A DNA stretch of 64,000 nucleotides from Diphasiastrum complanatum (taxonomy: Eukaryota > Streptophyta > Lycopodiopsida > Lycopodiales > Lycopodiaceae), in NCBI GenBank assembly GCA_029204225.1, contig CM055100.1, positions 64,279,067 to 64,343,066 on the forward strand. The letters are read 5' to 3'. Each line of letters begins with the position of its first letter. The stretch's first letter is position 1. The position numbers and the translations under genes are program-made. A model generated the notes under the pieces. The model was not told the DNA's origin, made no database searches, and saw nothing but the letters and a program-made list of their open reading frames with translations. This document shows, in pieces, positions 52,870 through 64,000 of the stretch.

Positions 52870-54250
52870 AGAAAACATTTCAATTAATCTATTTACAAGA
52901 GTATGATGCATTGATCACCAGCAACACTTGGGAGCTTGTAGATCCACCATCCAACAAGCATGTAATTGGATGCAAGTGGGTATTTCGAATCAAATAAAAT
53001 CATGATGGCACCATCAACAAGTACAAGGCAAGATCATGTGCTAAAGGATTTGCTCAAATCCATGGCCTTGACTATGAAGAGACCTTTGCACCTGTTGCAA
53101 AGATGGTGACAATAAGAATTCTTATCTCTCTTGCTTGGTTTTTTCAAATGGAACGTGTTCCAATTAGATGTATCCAATTCTTTTTTGAATGGTTATTTTG
53201 AGGAGGAGATATATATGGAACAACCTTATCTCACTAGGATTTGTCCTTAGTGACTATGATCCTTCCATGCCATCTAAAGTTTGTTGATAGTAATATTGTC
53301 ATTCTTTTAATCTATGTTGATGACATTATTCTTTGTGGGAGTTGCTTCAAGCTAGTTGAAGAAACTAAACTAGCACTTGGAAGTGAGTTTAAAATGCAAG
53401 ATCTAGGAGAGATCCATTACATACTAGGCCTAGAGATTGACTTTCATGAAGATTATGTTTCTATATGTCAATCTAGATATCTAGATATGTCAATCTAGAT
53501 ATGCTCTTTCTTTGTTGAAAAAATTCCATATGGAAAATTTTAAGAGCATAGATACTCCAATGGAGCAAATTGTGAAAGATCCTAATAAAGGTGATGAAAT
53601 ATCCTTCGAGGACAACACACTTCTTAGGAGTGTTATAGGCTCCTTAATTTGGCTTACTATCACTAGGCCCGCCGACTTGAGCTTTTGTGTGCACAAGTTG
53701 AGCCAATTTATGCAAGATCCAAAGATCCATCATTGGAAGATGGCCAACAGGATTCTAAGATATATATCTTCATCTTATGACTATGGTCTACTCTATAAAA
53801 GTGAAGATCTATCCATTATTGGCTACTCGAATTCGGACTTTGCAAGGGATAAGATGGATCGAAAGTCCATAAGTGCATACACCATATTTATTGGAGGCAA
53901 TCTAATATCTTGGCTTTCCAAAAATCAAGATACTATATCTCTTTCTTCATGTGAGGCCGAGTACAAAGCACTCACCACAACTACCAAAGAGGTGCTTTGG
54001 ATCAAGAGATTGTCAACATCTCAGCCCAAGCTCTTGCCAATAATCCCATATTTCATGCAAGGAGCAAGCACATAGAAGTGGCACACCACTTTGTGAGAGA
54101 AAAGCCTATTGGAGGAGAAATCTATTTGGGGCATGTCAACACATCCTCTTGTATTGTCAATCTACTCACCAAGCCCTTGCACAAAAGTGCCTTCACCAAG
54201 CATAGATCTAATCTTGGAGTAATATCAAGATCAATGCTTAATCTTCAATA
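52870..54250 (+). pseudogene. Ty1/copia RT-RNase H relic G
   Basis: Plus strand: TWELVDPPSNKHVIGCKWVF, a stop in RIK-NHDG, YKARS, GLDYEETFAPVAKM, then 53241-53498 with LIYVDDIILCGS (intact YVDD) and MQDLGEIHYILGLEI. An 18-bp duplication (gatatgtcaatcta) at about 53470-53505 shifts the frame. 53512-54075 gives SIDTPMEQI, SVIGSLIWLTITRPADLSFC, HWKMANRILRYIS, ISLSSCEAEYKAL; 53997-54251 gives ARSKHIEVAHHFVREK and LLTKPL. It begins abruptly beside repeat copy 2; gag, protease and integrase are missing. Confidence 0.92.
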
Positions 54251-54269
54251 GATAACTTTTTAGGAGGAG

Positions 54270-55040
54270 TGTGAAAAATGCAAAAAGGTTATCTATGCTA
54301 ATTGTAGGGGTCTTACACTTTTTCTATGTCAAGCATCTTGGTGTAGAACATTGATAGGGGCAAAATTGGCATAGAAGGCAAACTGGTCAAATCTCTATTG
54401 AGCGAAAGTGGTTTAAGAGGTAGAACTTGAGCCAAATAAGTTGTATAGTTGTTATTGGATGTGTGACAAATCAAAGTTCAAGAGGTTCAATAGAATTAAG
54501 AGGTGGAAGCATCAATGGTCCAATAGGATTTGAGTTATGCTTGAGAATGATCCAATAGAATCAAGAGGTGGATGCATCATTGGCCCACTAGAATCAAGAG
54601 GTGATAGGAATGAGGTCCAATAGTTTTTGATGGTGAACTACCTCGTGGATCTACTAGTCTCATTGTACTTCTCATTTTGCTCTAAGTAATTTGGAGATCA
54701 ATCAAGTTTTTAAGTCTAAATGTTTACTTGCTTTCTCTCTCTACCCGAGAGCTATTGATCGCATTGTCTCTCTACCCGAGAGTTGGCCTTTTCCATACTT
54801 AGTTTTGAGCGAACACTTTCCACATGTGTGTATGTACTTTGGCTTTGAGTTAATGCATGTGGTAGTGTGTTTTTTGCCTTTGAGAATCTCAATCTAATGT
54901 TGATCATTGTGCATTCACACACCTTAGGAGATCTAAATCACACTTAGTGGACACTCCACACATGTGAAGTTCACATCCTTTCGGAGTCATGATTTTAAAT
55001 TTCCTAAATTTAGGTACTGGAGAGTCAAAAGCATCAACAG
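54270..55040 (+). mobile_element. Probable 3' LTR of relic G
   Basis: After the RNase H stop comes TAGGAGGAG (polypurine tract) and then TGTGAAAAATGC, a good LTR start at 54270. Inside are repeated phrases (ccaatagaatcaagaggtg.a three times, 54480-54605; ctctctacccgagag twice, 54738 and 54768). The right end is not sharp. There is no second LTR. Confidence 0.6.
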
Positions 55041-55241
55041 ACACAGTCTCCAACGAGCTACGTTTTCTCTATAGAGGAGAGAGTATTGTTGTATCTTTGG
55101 AAGAGTTTGGCAAAACATGATCCTCTTTTTTCTCAAGCGTCTCAGCAATGATCAAAATTGAAACTTTCAAGGTCTAAAAAAGGTACAAAAATGAAAATGC
55201 TTTAGGTAAACCCATGCCCAACATAAAGATAGACAAGATTA

Positions 55242-55626
55242 TTAAAAAATAATTTGATTGAAAGTATAGAAATAACTCACAATGGTCTTCAAAGCTTTAT
55301 CAAAAAAGTTTTTCACTATCGCATGCTCACAAAGGCGTATCTTCATGAATTTATTTTCCACAATATATAAATTTAGACTTTTTTTATCAATGGCTTTTAT
55401 GGGCATGTTTGTAAGGCCTACATCGTCAACTGCCATAGTTACTAAGCACATGACCTTGTGCTACAAAAGTAGATGGCCCTTTGTCAGTAGTCTCTACTAT
55501 CCAGAGAAAAACCTCTGCCAATTTATGTCCCTCGCAGCCTTTGTAAAAAAAAAACATATGGTTCGTCATGTCAACTTTCTGAAGATTCGTTGGATTTATT
55601 GGTGGACGAAATCTGATTTGAGCCAT
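55242..55626 (-). pseudogene. Unidentified minus-strand coding segment
   Basis: Two overlapping frames (55426-55626 and 55242-55451) read MAQIRFRPPINPTNLQKVDM, NHMFFFYKGCEGHKLAEVFL, WIVETTDKGPSTFVAQGH, then VDDVGLTNMPIKAIDKKS, LYIVENKFMKIRLCEHAIV and KNFFDKALKTI. The second may end at a splice donor (ACCATT|GTGAGT, 55281). The sequence looks like genuine protein with one frameshift, not noise. I do not recognise the family. Confidence 0.4.
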
Positions 55627-55679
55627 GTTGAAAAGATTTGAAAATCAACAAGTAGGAATATTACTTATGATAGATAATT

Positions 55680-55824
55680 CAAACACAAAATCTAAGCCCA
55701 GCATAGGTCTTTTTGCAAATAATATTCAACACGAGGTAATGATAGAAGATGCAAACACAAAATCTAAACCCAACATAGGTCTATTTGCAAATAATATTCA
55801 ACAGAAAATGACCTACGATTTGAA
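55680..55824. repeat. 72-bp direct repeat, two copies
   Basis: aaacacaaaatctaarccca, cataggtct.tttgcaaataa and tattcaaca recur with a spacing of 72 bases, so the plus-strand frame repeats a 24-residue block (NTKSKPxIGLFANNIQ). Each copy carries one half of the cataggt palindrome that forms the array immediately to the right. Confidence 0.85.
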
Positions 55825-55878
55825 AACACACTCAGCATGGTTCTTGGCTCGACAATGCTGAAAATAGATCGAGAGAAA

Positions 55879-56407
55879 ACCTATTCTGGGCATAGGTCCT
55901 CGCTCGACCTATGCTCAGCATAGGTCGAGGAAGAACCTATGAGCGAGAACCTATGCCCAACATAGGTTCTTCCTCGACATATGCTGAGCATAGGTTGAGA
56001 TAGGACTTATGCTCAGCATAAGTTCTGTCATGACCTATGTTGAGCATAGGTCGAGAGAGGACTTATGCCCAACATAATTCCTATCTCAACCTATGCTCAA
56101 CATATGTCGAGGAAGAACCTATTATATTGAGCATAGGTTCTCGCTCAACATAGGTTCTTCCTCGACCTATGCTGAGCATAGGTTTGGATAGGACTTATGT
56201 TGATCATAAGTCCTCTCTCAACCTATGCTTAGCATAAGTCGAGAGAGGACCTATGTTGAGCATAGGTGTTCACTCGACCTATGCTTTCATCAGCATAGGT
56301 AGTTCCTGAACCTATGCTAAGCATAGGTCAAGAGAAGACTAATGTTGAACTAGGACGCGCGTTAAGATTGACCACAAGTTTAGAGGCCACTTATGCTAAG
56401 CATAAGT
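55879..56407. repeat. Array of about 17 palindromes, mostly 28-bp period
   Basis: The core is ACCTATGCTGAGCATAGGT (19 bp, perfect palindrome apart from the centre) or close variants, including compensated changes such as ACTTATGCTCAGCATAAGT. Starts lie at 55879, 55907, 55949, 55977, 56005, 56033, 56061, 56089, 56117, 56165, 56193, 56221, 56249, 56277, 56310 and 56389, with a half copy near 56147. The usual step is 28 bases: 19 of palindrome and 9 of purine-rich linker (cgagagagg). A lone copy lies at about 56501. Each unit can form a hairpin in either strand. Confidence 0.93.
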
Positions 56408-56628
56408 TCTACAATGAATCTTCAAAAAATTATAAAGAGAAATAAAAATTTACGAAAATGTGCATTACTTGGAAGCAAGAAGCTAAAATTGATGTCCCTC
56501 AATCTATGCTGAGCATAAAAGATGGTCAGAGCGTATGCTAGGGTCAATAGAGAGCGAAGGCAACGAACAACAAGAACTCCAGAGTGCAATCTGAAAAAAT
56601 GAACGAGCAAAGGGACTTCTAGATTCAA

Positions 56629-56799
56629 TCAATTAAGCCCACCTACATCATCAATTGAATGATATATTGTTTCATCCATTGATGATCCAAAGTCAGTATC
56701 ACATATCTCATAATCACTACCCTCAGAGTCCGAAATTAACAATAGATTTGTGTAATAATGATCGGTATGAAAATCTGGAACAAATTCTTTGTGCTCCAT
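56629..56799 (-). CDS. Short acidic ORF, 56 codons
   Basis: Starts MEHKEFVPDFHTDHYYTN and contains SDSEGSDYEICDTDFGSSMD then a stop. The acidic, Ser-rich composition resembles a protein end rather than random DNA. It could be a last exon belonging with one of the unidentified minus-strand frames around it. The family is unknown. Confidence 0.25.
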   Translation of the reverse strand: MEHKEFVPDFHTDHYYTNLLLISDSEGSDYEICDTDFGSSMDETIYHSIDDVGGLN

Positions 56800-56895
56800 A
56801 TGTGATGTAACCCTACATACAATTCAGAAAGACCAATTTGATAAGGTTATGCAATTGTCCATCCTCGAGGAAGAAAAGTTGGGCTAATATGAACA

Positions 56896-57590
<695 letters not shown>

Positions 57591-57639
57591 TTTGGGTTCA
57601 TCAGTTGAAATTATGTGCATTGGATATAGGTATTCTTGG

Positions 57640-58385
57640 GATAGAGTATTCCTTAGTTAAGGAATAGACTCAACTCATTAGTGATTGTATTCCAGAGAGC
57701 TCAAATGGATAACGAATCATAATGAATCCAAGAATAATAATTGAATTGATATTCAGCAAGACTTTGGGTATCAAGATTTGATTTTGGATTGTATTCTAAA
57801 GTTTTTGTAGTTGAAGATGATTGTCATTTCAGTATGTATTCAGTCTTTAATTACCAGTTGTTTATAGAATTTGAATCTTGCACTTCAGTTTAAGAATCTT
57901 GTTTAAAGAATATTCCTAACCATTATTTTCTTAGTGGAAAGATTTTGGAATGACTCTTACTCTTCTTGAGTTATGTGGAACATATACTCCAATATCTTGT
58001 AATTATTAAGTATGATTTGGATTTCAGGAAATTATGATTGACGAATCATATGAATCTAAATATTTATGGTTGACAAATCATAAATAGATACTTTATTATT
58101 GTAAGAGGATTATAAAGAATTGTAATGATTCTTAAGTGTGATGATTAATTCTTGATCTATTATTTGAGTAAGAATTCAAATCAGTATTTTGAATCTCTCT
58201 ACTCCACTATTTTATTTGAGAACCTATGGATCTCACAAGATAAGTATTTTATTTGTGGAGAATTTAATTTATCTAGTGGATGTTATTCTACTATAGTCTA
58301 TGGTGTGCAGATGAGGATCTCCAGTTATCTTAGGAGACAAACAAGTCTATTAAGATGAATGAATGCTATTTTTCTTGCATTTGGT
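57640..58385 (+). repeat. Dispersed repeat X, copy 2
   Basis: The most complete copy of the repeat also found at 35170 and 63060. Its right end (ctccagtta.cttaggagacaaa..aa.tctat.aaga) is present in copy 3 but missing in copy 1. Non-coding. Confidence 0.8.
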
Positions 58386-58424
58386 GCTAGAAATAGGAGC
58401 ATTTTTTGACATGGATAGCCAGTT

Positions 58425-60140
58425 AGTTGTATGTGGTTATTAATTATGCTACATCATTTCGGATGTGGTCAAGTAATTAATAATCATATGAGGGCCTAGA
58501 CCTATAATTGGACATAGGAGCACTTGCATGGTGAATGACTGCTTTAATGCAAGAATTGGAGGTCAATGACTTAATATAGGTTCATGGGAATCTTAATAGG
58601 AATATTCTCTCCTCTTGGAGAGAATACTTACCATGGAAACTCGACTATCTCCCTATTGGAATTTCATATTTTGGAGCTAGTTTTTCATCTCCTCTCTTGT
58701 ATTCATTCACTATGGCTTGGGGGAAAAGGCTTAGGGTATTGACTAGCTTCTTCATGTTGGTTGGGTGGTTTATGCTCCACAGGTGTTCTTTTGATTTGCA
58801 TGTGACAGAATTATTGAAGATCTTCACTTGGCAATCATTATAATGATCATATCAACACACTCATATTTAACTCTTACTAGAGTTATCACTATGTTGCTGA
58901 AGGAAGATAATCAAAGAAGTCAAGACGCTTTGTCGACTTCATCATCTCATGCTTTATATGTCAACAAAGGCTCAAAATGACAGAAGCAAAAAGACATCAA
59001 ATCAGAAAGAGACATCAAAGTCAAGAACAACTATCAAATCCACAGTCAAAGAAGAAGATGTTTAGTAAGTATTGCAAGCGCACTAATCATGAGATCCAGG
59101 ATTGCAGGGTTCTCAAAGCAAAGAATGCCAGCAAGCAACCTGATCAATAGGCAAATGCAGTCACAAGTGAATGCATTCACAACACCTCCCGACATTGACA
59201 TGGATGAAGGAGCATTTATGGTCAAAGACCGAAAAGCACTATTGGATAATTCTTGGTTTTTGGATTCTGGAGCTACTCAACATATGACTAGTCATCATGA
59301 ACATTTTCACTCCTATAGCCGGTCACTCCAGTTGTATGTGGTTATTAGCTATGCTACTCAATCCGGGCCTGGTCATTACAAGTAATTAATAATCATATGA
59401 GGGCCTAGACCTATAATTGGACATAGGAGCACCTGCATGGTGAATGACTACTTTAATGCAAGATTGGAGGTCAATAGCCTAATATAGGCTATGTGGGAAT
59501 CTTAAGGAGAATATTATTTTCTCTTGGAGAGAGTACTTATTATGTAAACTCGCCCATCTCCCTATTGGAATTTTAGATTCTGGAGCCAGGTTTTTCTCTC
59601 CTCTCTTGTATTCATTCACTATGGCTTGGGGGTGAAGGGTTAGGGTATTGACTAGCCTCTTCATGTTGGTTGGGTGGTTTATGCTCCACAGGTGTCCTTT
59701 TGATTTGCATGTGATAGGATTCTTGAAGATCTTCACTTGGCTATCGTTATAATGATCATATCGACACACTCGGATTTAACGCTTACCAGAGTTATCACTA
59801 TGTTGCTGAAGGAAGATAATCGAAGAAGTCAAGACACTTTGTCGACTTCATCATCTCATGCTCTACATGTCAACAAAGGCTAAAAATGACAGAAGCAAAA
59901 AGACATCAAATCAGAAACCGACATCAAAGTCAAGCACACTAATCATGAGATCCAGGGTTGCAAGGTTCTCAAAGCAAAGAATGCCAGCAAGCAACCTAAT
60001 CAATAGGCGAATGCAGTCATGACACCTCCCAACATCGACATGGACAAAGGAGCATTTATGATCAAAGACCAAAAAGCACTATTGGATAATTCTTGGTTTT
60101 GGATTCTGGAACTACTCAACATATGACCAATCATCTTGGC
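58425..60140 (+). repeat. 0.9-kb tandem duplication within a copia relic
   Basis: 58425-59328 and 59329-about 60110 match through ttgtatgtggttatta, gagggcctagacctataatt, ggtttatgctccacaggtg, gttatcactatgttgctgaa, gacttcatcatctcatgct and caaagaccraaaagcactat. Each copy contains the end of gag and the start of protease. The two have drifted apart by substitutions and small indels (a segment of the basic gag region is missing in copy 2). Confidence 0.9.
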
Positions 60141-61545
60141 GACGATAACACTCATACTATTGAGGGTGAAGGCACTGTAAGATTGAAATTCCAACATGAT
60201 CAGTTCAAACTACTATAAAGTGTTTTGTATGTAGCTAAACTCTCTACGAATCTGTTATCAATAAGTAGATCACTGATTTAGGTCATAGGATGGAGTTTGA
60301 GTCTGATCAATGCCAAATTATCGATAGGAGAAGTAAGGTCTTTGCACTCGGCGAGAGGCATGGAAACTTATATAAATTGGCACATTGTTATTTTGATACT
60401 ATCCTTGAAAACCTCTGTTCTTGTCAATAAAGCATTACTATGGCATCATCGATTAGGACACTTGAATCATATATTTGTTTCATACATGTCTAAATGATCC
60501 CTAGCACTTGATCTCGACTATCCAACTGATAAAATCGACCTCCTTGTCTGTCATAGCTACATCCTTGCAACAAAAGATTTTTTTAGACATTGATCATTCA
60601 TATATATATATATATGTGGTCCAATGAAAACTTTGTCGTTTCTTGATGCAAATTATTTTATTACCTTCATTGACGAACATTCGAGAAGAACAGCTGTTTA
60701 TATCAATACCAAAAATAGGAGGCTTTCAACAAGTTTCGACAATTCAAAGGACATGCAGAAAATCAAACTGGTAAAAGAATTAAAGCACTGAGGTCCGACA
60801 ACGGGGGAGAATACATTTCAATCGAATTCAAAGAGTATTGCCTTAGCAATGACATTGAGCAACAATACATTACCTATTATTTGCCTCAATTGAATGGTCT
60901 TGCTGAGAGAAAGAACAGAATCTTAGTTGAATCAACAAATTGCATGTTATCACATGCGACACTTTTGAAGTCCTTCTGAGCTGAAGTAGTTTCAACTTAT
61001 ATTCAGAATAGATATCCTACTAAAGTTCTTAGACAAAACACCATACGAAGTTTGGACAGGCTCCAAACCTTCTCTATCGAAATTACAAGTTTTTGGATGT
61101 ATCGCTTATGCACAAATTTCGCATGATCTCGGGAAGAACCTTGACTTCGAGAGTAGTAAATCGATTTTCACCAACTACACTACTTCATATCAAACTTATA
61201 AGATGTATGATCATGTCGAGTCGAAGATATTCACCAGCCGGGATGTCATCTTTATCGAAGATCAGTTTATCGACCTCAAAGACAAGGGCAAAGCTCATAT
61301 AGTTGAGAACTATCAGACTCTCTTGAAATATTGAACTCTTTAGTTCCAAAGTCGACTATTCCATTTGAAGGTCCAAAGATTATCAACTTCGAACATCACC
61401 CAGAAGATCGACAAGACAAAGCATACCACCTATTAGGTACATCGACGAGTCTGCAACTTACCTTGTTCAAGAGCCGACGATTGTCGAAGACACACTCAGT
61501 CAGCCCGATTCCAATCTCTAGAAAGAAGCTATGGCTGAAAAATGG
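58880..61545 (+). pseudogene. Ty1/copia relic H (gag end, protease, integrase)
   Basis: Plus strand: gag end with LLKEDNQRSQDALSTSSSHA and a knuckle remnant (KYCKRTNHEIQDCRVLKAK), protease (59089-59385, SWFLDSGATQHMTSHH) repeated in damaged form in the duplicate (about 60090-60130), then VLYVAKLSTNLLSIS, ALLWHHRLGHLNHIF, a pre-integrase remnant, FITFIDEHSRRTAVYI, IKALRSDNGGEYISIEF, QLNGLAERKNRILVESTN and a linker ending near 61545. Stops and shifts are frequent. RT is absent. Same family as relic L (37-38 kb). Confidence 0.88.
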
Positions 61546-61654
61546 GCGAGAAATTAAACTGACAGAAAACTGAAAAAAAAATAGTAGGGCGAGTAATAAA
61601 CTTATCAATAAGAAGAAAAATATCAAAAAATCCACTCTTAGGATTGTTTAGCAC

Positions 61655-61690
61655 TGTTTCCCTAACAACGACACCAAAAAAATATTGGAC
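61655..61690 (-). other. Gypsy-type LTR/primer-binding-site junction
   Basis: The minus strand reads TTTGGTGTCGTTGTTAGGGA, a decayed form of the TTGGCGCCGTTGCCGGGGA phrase that follows the 5' LTR in many plant gypsy elements. So an LTR or its remains should lie at higher coordinates; the internal part is replaced by copia relic H. Confidence 0.55.
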
Positions 61691-62350
<660 letters not shown>

Positions 62351-63059
62351 CTCACACACGCGGGATGCCAACTGGTCACCTTTTTCTAATACTTCCAACT
62401 CTCTACTTCATTTATGTAGTATTTTGGGCTTATTGCAGGAGCTCTTGCCATATTTTAGAATATTTCATGTCATTCCCGGAGGTTGTTGGCCAATCATGTC
62501 CTAGGACGATGCAAATTCAACAACCCCATAATATCATGGAAACATCAAGAAATATCAATAAGTTGGCATTATCACATCCTAAGTTGGCTCACTGAACATG
62601 CCTCTTTATGGGTTACCTAATAATTGTAAATTTACATTTCTTTAGACAACATGCCTCCATATTGGTAGATTGATGCTTTTCGATTGCCATTATTTGTTTA
62701 GAATTTAATATTGTATTTAAAAAATATATATGAAGTATTAGCATGGGATGAGGCTTTATTCACATTGGGCCATGGTACACCATTCTTCACATCTCTACAC
62801 CGTTATTTATCATTCAGAGCTAATAGATAGTAGACAAGCAACTTCAACTGGTTCTTGAGAAGACAACTACATATTGCTTTATATTGATTGAATATGCAAC
62901 CAACAATTTTTTTACACTTGGCAATTCTCTCCATTTAGTCTATAATAAGTTATGGGTTACTGAGCACCCATCATTATATTCTAGTTAGCTTAATTTTTGT
63001 TGCTTGAGCACTTATGCGCAGGGCTTGGCTACCCATGTGATTATATAAAGTTTATGTTG
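62351..63059. other. No gene seen
   Basis: AT-rich DNA. The 82-codon frame at 62347-62595 has no recognised domain. Confidence 0.4.
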
Positions 63060-63615
63060 TTAAAGACGAATGTTATTATGATCTTTAATTACTTGGTTGA
63101 TTGTAGAATTTGGAACTCATAATCTGGCTAAGAATCGGGTTGGAAGAATAAATCCAGTGATTTTCCTTGTGAAAAAGATTTTGGAATGTTTTTTATATTT
63201 CCTGAGTGGTCTGTAAATTATGATTGACGAATTATAAGATTCTAAATATATATGATTGATACATAAAGGTCATTAAAAGAATATAAAAAAATGTGAGGAT
63301 TCTTAAGATAATGAGTAATTGTTGATCAATTGAGAGAGTCAAGGATTTAGATCTATTATTTGAACTCTAAATTTCTTTACTCCAATGCATATTTGAGATT
63401 ATGTACATCTCACAAGCATTTTCATTAAGTAATTGTTACTTATGAGGAATTTGCTTTCTTTATAGATTGTTGTCAAGGAATGCTTGTGTAGTGTTCTCAA
63501 CCTAAATCTCCAGTTAATTAGGAGACAAATAAATCTATCAAGAGTGTATGGTTGCTATTTCCTTGCATAAATCTATCAAGAGTGTATGGTTGCTATTTCC
63601 TTGCTAGGAATAGAG
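63060..63615 (+). repeat. Dispersed repeat X, copy 3
   Basis: Matches copies 1 and 2 (tctttaattac..gttg, aaattatgattgacgaatta, tttctttactccaatg, ctccagttaattaggagaca). It begins further in than the others and ends with a perfect 38-bp tandem duplication (63529-63566 and 63567-63604, ataaatctatcaagagtg). Confidence 0.8.
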
Positions 63616-64000
63616 CACTTAACTCAAGAGAGTATCTGGAATATTCAGAACTGAGTTAAAGTCATTTTTATCTTGATGGATCTTCTAAGAGATTTTGGTA
63701 GATGAATTGTAGTACTTTAGGTTTTGAAAAATTTGAAGTGTATTGGTACCAAAAAGTATTTATGATAGGTCTACAAGTAATTGTGGATAGTCTTAGACTA
63801 TAATTATTTGGATCTTTAACTTTTAAATCGTCATTTCCAATGAAAGGTGACATTTTCTCCAAAGATTCATGTAAATTGAGGTTACATAAAAGTGACATTA
63901 CTAGATTGGAGAGAATCAGGCCCAATGGAAAAATTTATCTCTTAGTGTTCTTCTAAAGGTCGATATAGTACTTCAGTGCAGAGATAGATAATTTGAGAAT
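63616..64000. other. No gene seen
   Basis: AT-rich DNA up to the window edge. The 85-codon minus-strand frame at 63668-63925 (SLLCNLNLHESLEKMSPF) shows no domain I can name. Confidence 0.4.

Noticed and set aside
55879-56407. Resemblance of the palindrome array to a CRISPR array
   Set aside because: Plant nuclear context, spacers of only 9 bp that are themselves similar, and palindromic units with no cas genes.

Overview
The window reads as nuclear DNA of a seed plant with a large, repeat-rich genome. Two protein genes have plant-type products and GT-AG introns; one intron is almost 4 kb long. Most other coding similarity is broken retrotransposon polyprotein (Ty1/copia, Ty3/gypsy, chromovirus), with one Mutator-like transposase relic. 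There are no operons, ribosome-binding sites or prokaryotic gene spacing. The species cannot be named from the sequence.

Host genes. (1) A class I ubiquitin-conjugating enzyme E2 of the UBC8/UBC10 type, minus strand: exon 1 at 7639-7708 and exon 2 at 3649-3776. The remaining two fifths of the protein, including the catalytic Cys exon, is not in the window and must lie beyond base 1. (2) A GT92/DUF23 galactan beta-1,4-galactosyltransferase (GALS), minus strand, 46546-48708: two exons, one 633-bp intron, a complete 509-residue reading frame. The two genes are unrelated; one acts in protein ubiquitination and the other in pectic galactan synthesis in the Golgi.

Layout. 1-7.7 kb: E2 gene and introns, with a solo LTR and a copia relic. 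7.7-12.5 kb: GC-rich E2 upstream DNA, a long CT array and a deleted copia element (copy A) on the minus strand. 13.4-15.3 kb: gypsy RT-RNase H-integrase on plus. 15.9-24 kb: pile of minus-strand copia pieces, including one LTR shared by two head-to-tail element remnants. 24.0-24.8 kb: an unusual YIDD reverse transcriptase relic that is neither copia nor gypsy. 27.3-28.5 kb: MULE transposase relic. 28.8-34.6 kb: copia piece, gypsy-like gag, an unidentified ORF, and copia copy B. 35-38 kb: copia LTR, PBS, gag and protease. 39-42 kb: gypsy integrase relic, then a direct duplication one copy of which carries a 127-bp GA array. 42.0-42.9 and 51.9-52.9 kb: inverted copies of one unknown repeat whose ORF carries a DNA-methylase-like motif I. 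43.6-44.5 kb: foldback structure. 46.5-49.9 kb: GALS and its microsatellite-laden 5' flank. 51.2-54.9 kb: chromovirus and copia relics. 55.2-57.6 kb: unidentified minus-strand ORFs around an array of about seventeen 19-bp palindromes at a mostly 28-bp period. 57.6-61.5 kb: copia relic with an internal 0.9-kb tandem duplication. 61.6-64 kb: gypsy LTR/PBS junction with a GA array, and the third copy of a dispersed repeat.

The window is best described as two host genes in nested, mostly dead retrotransposon DNA. The most unusual items are the palindrome array, the YIDD reverse transcriptase relic, the paired methylase-motif repeats and the foldback element.
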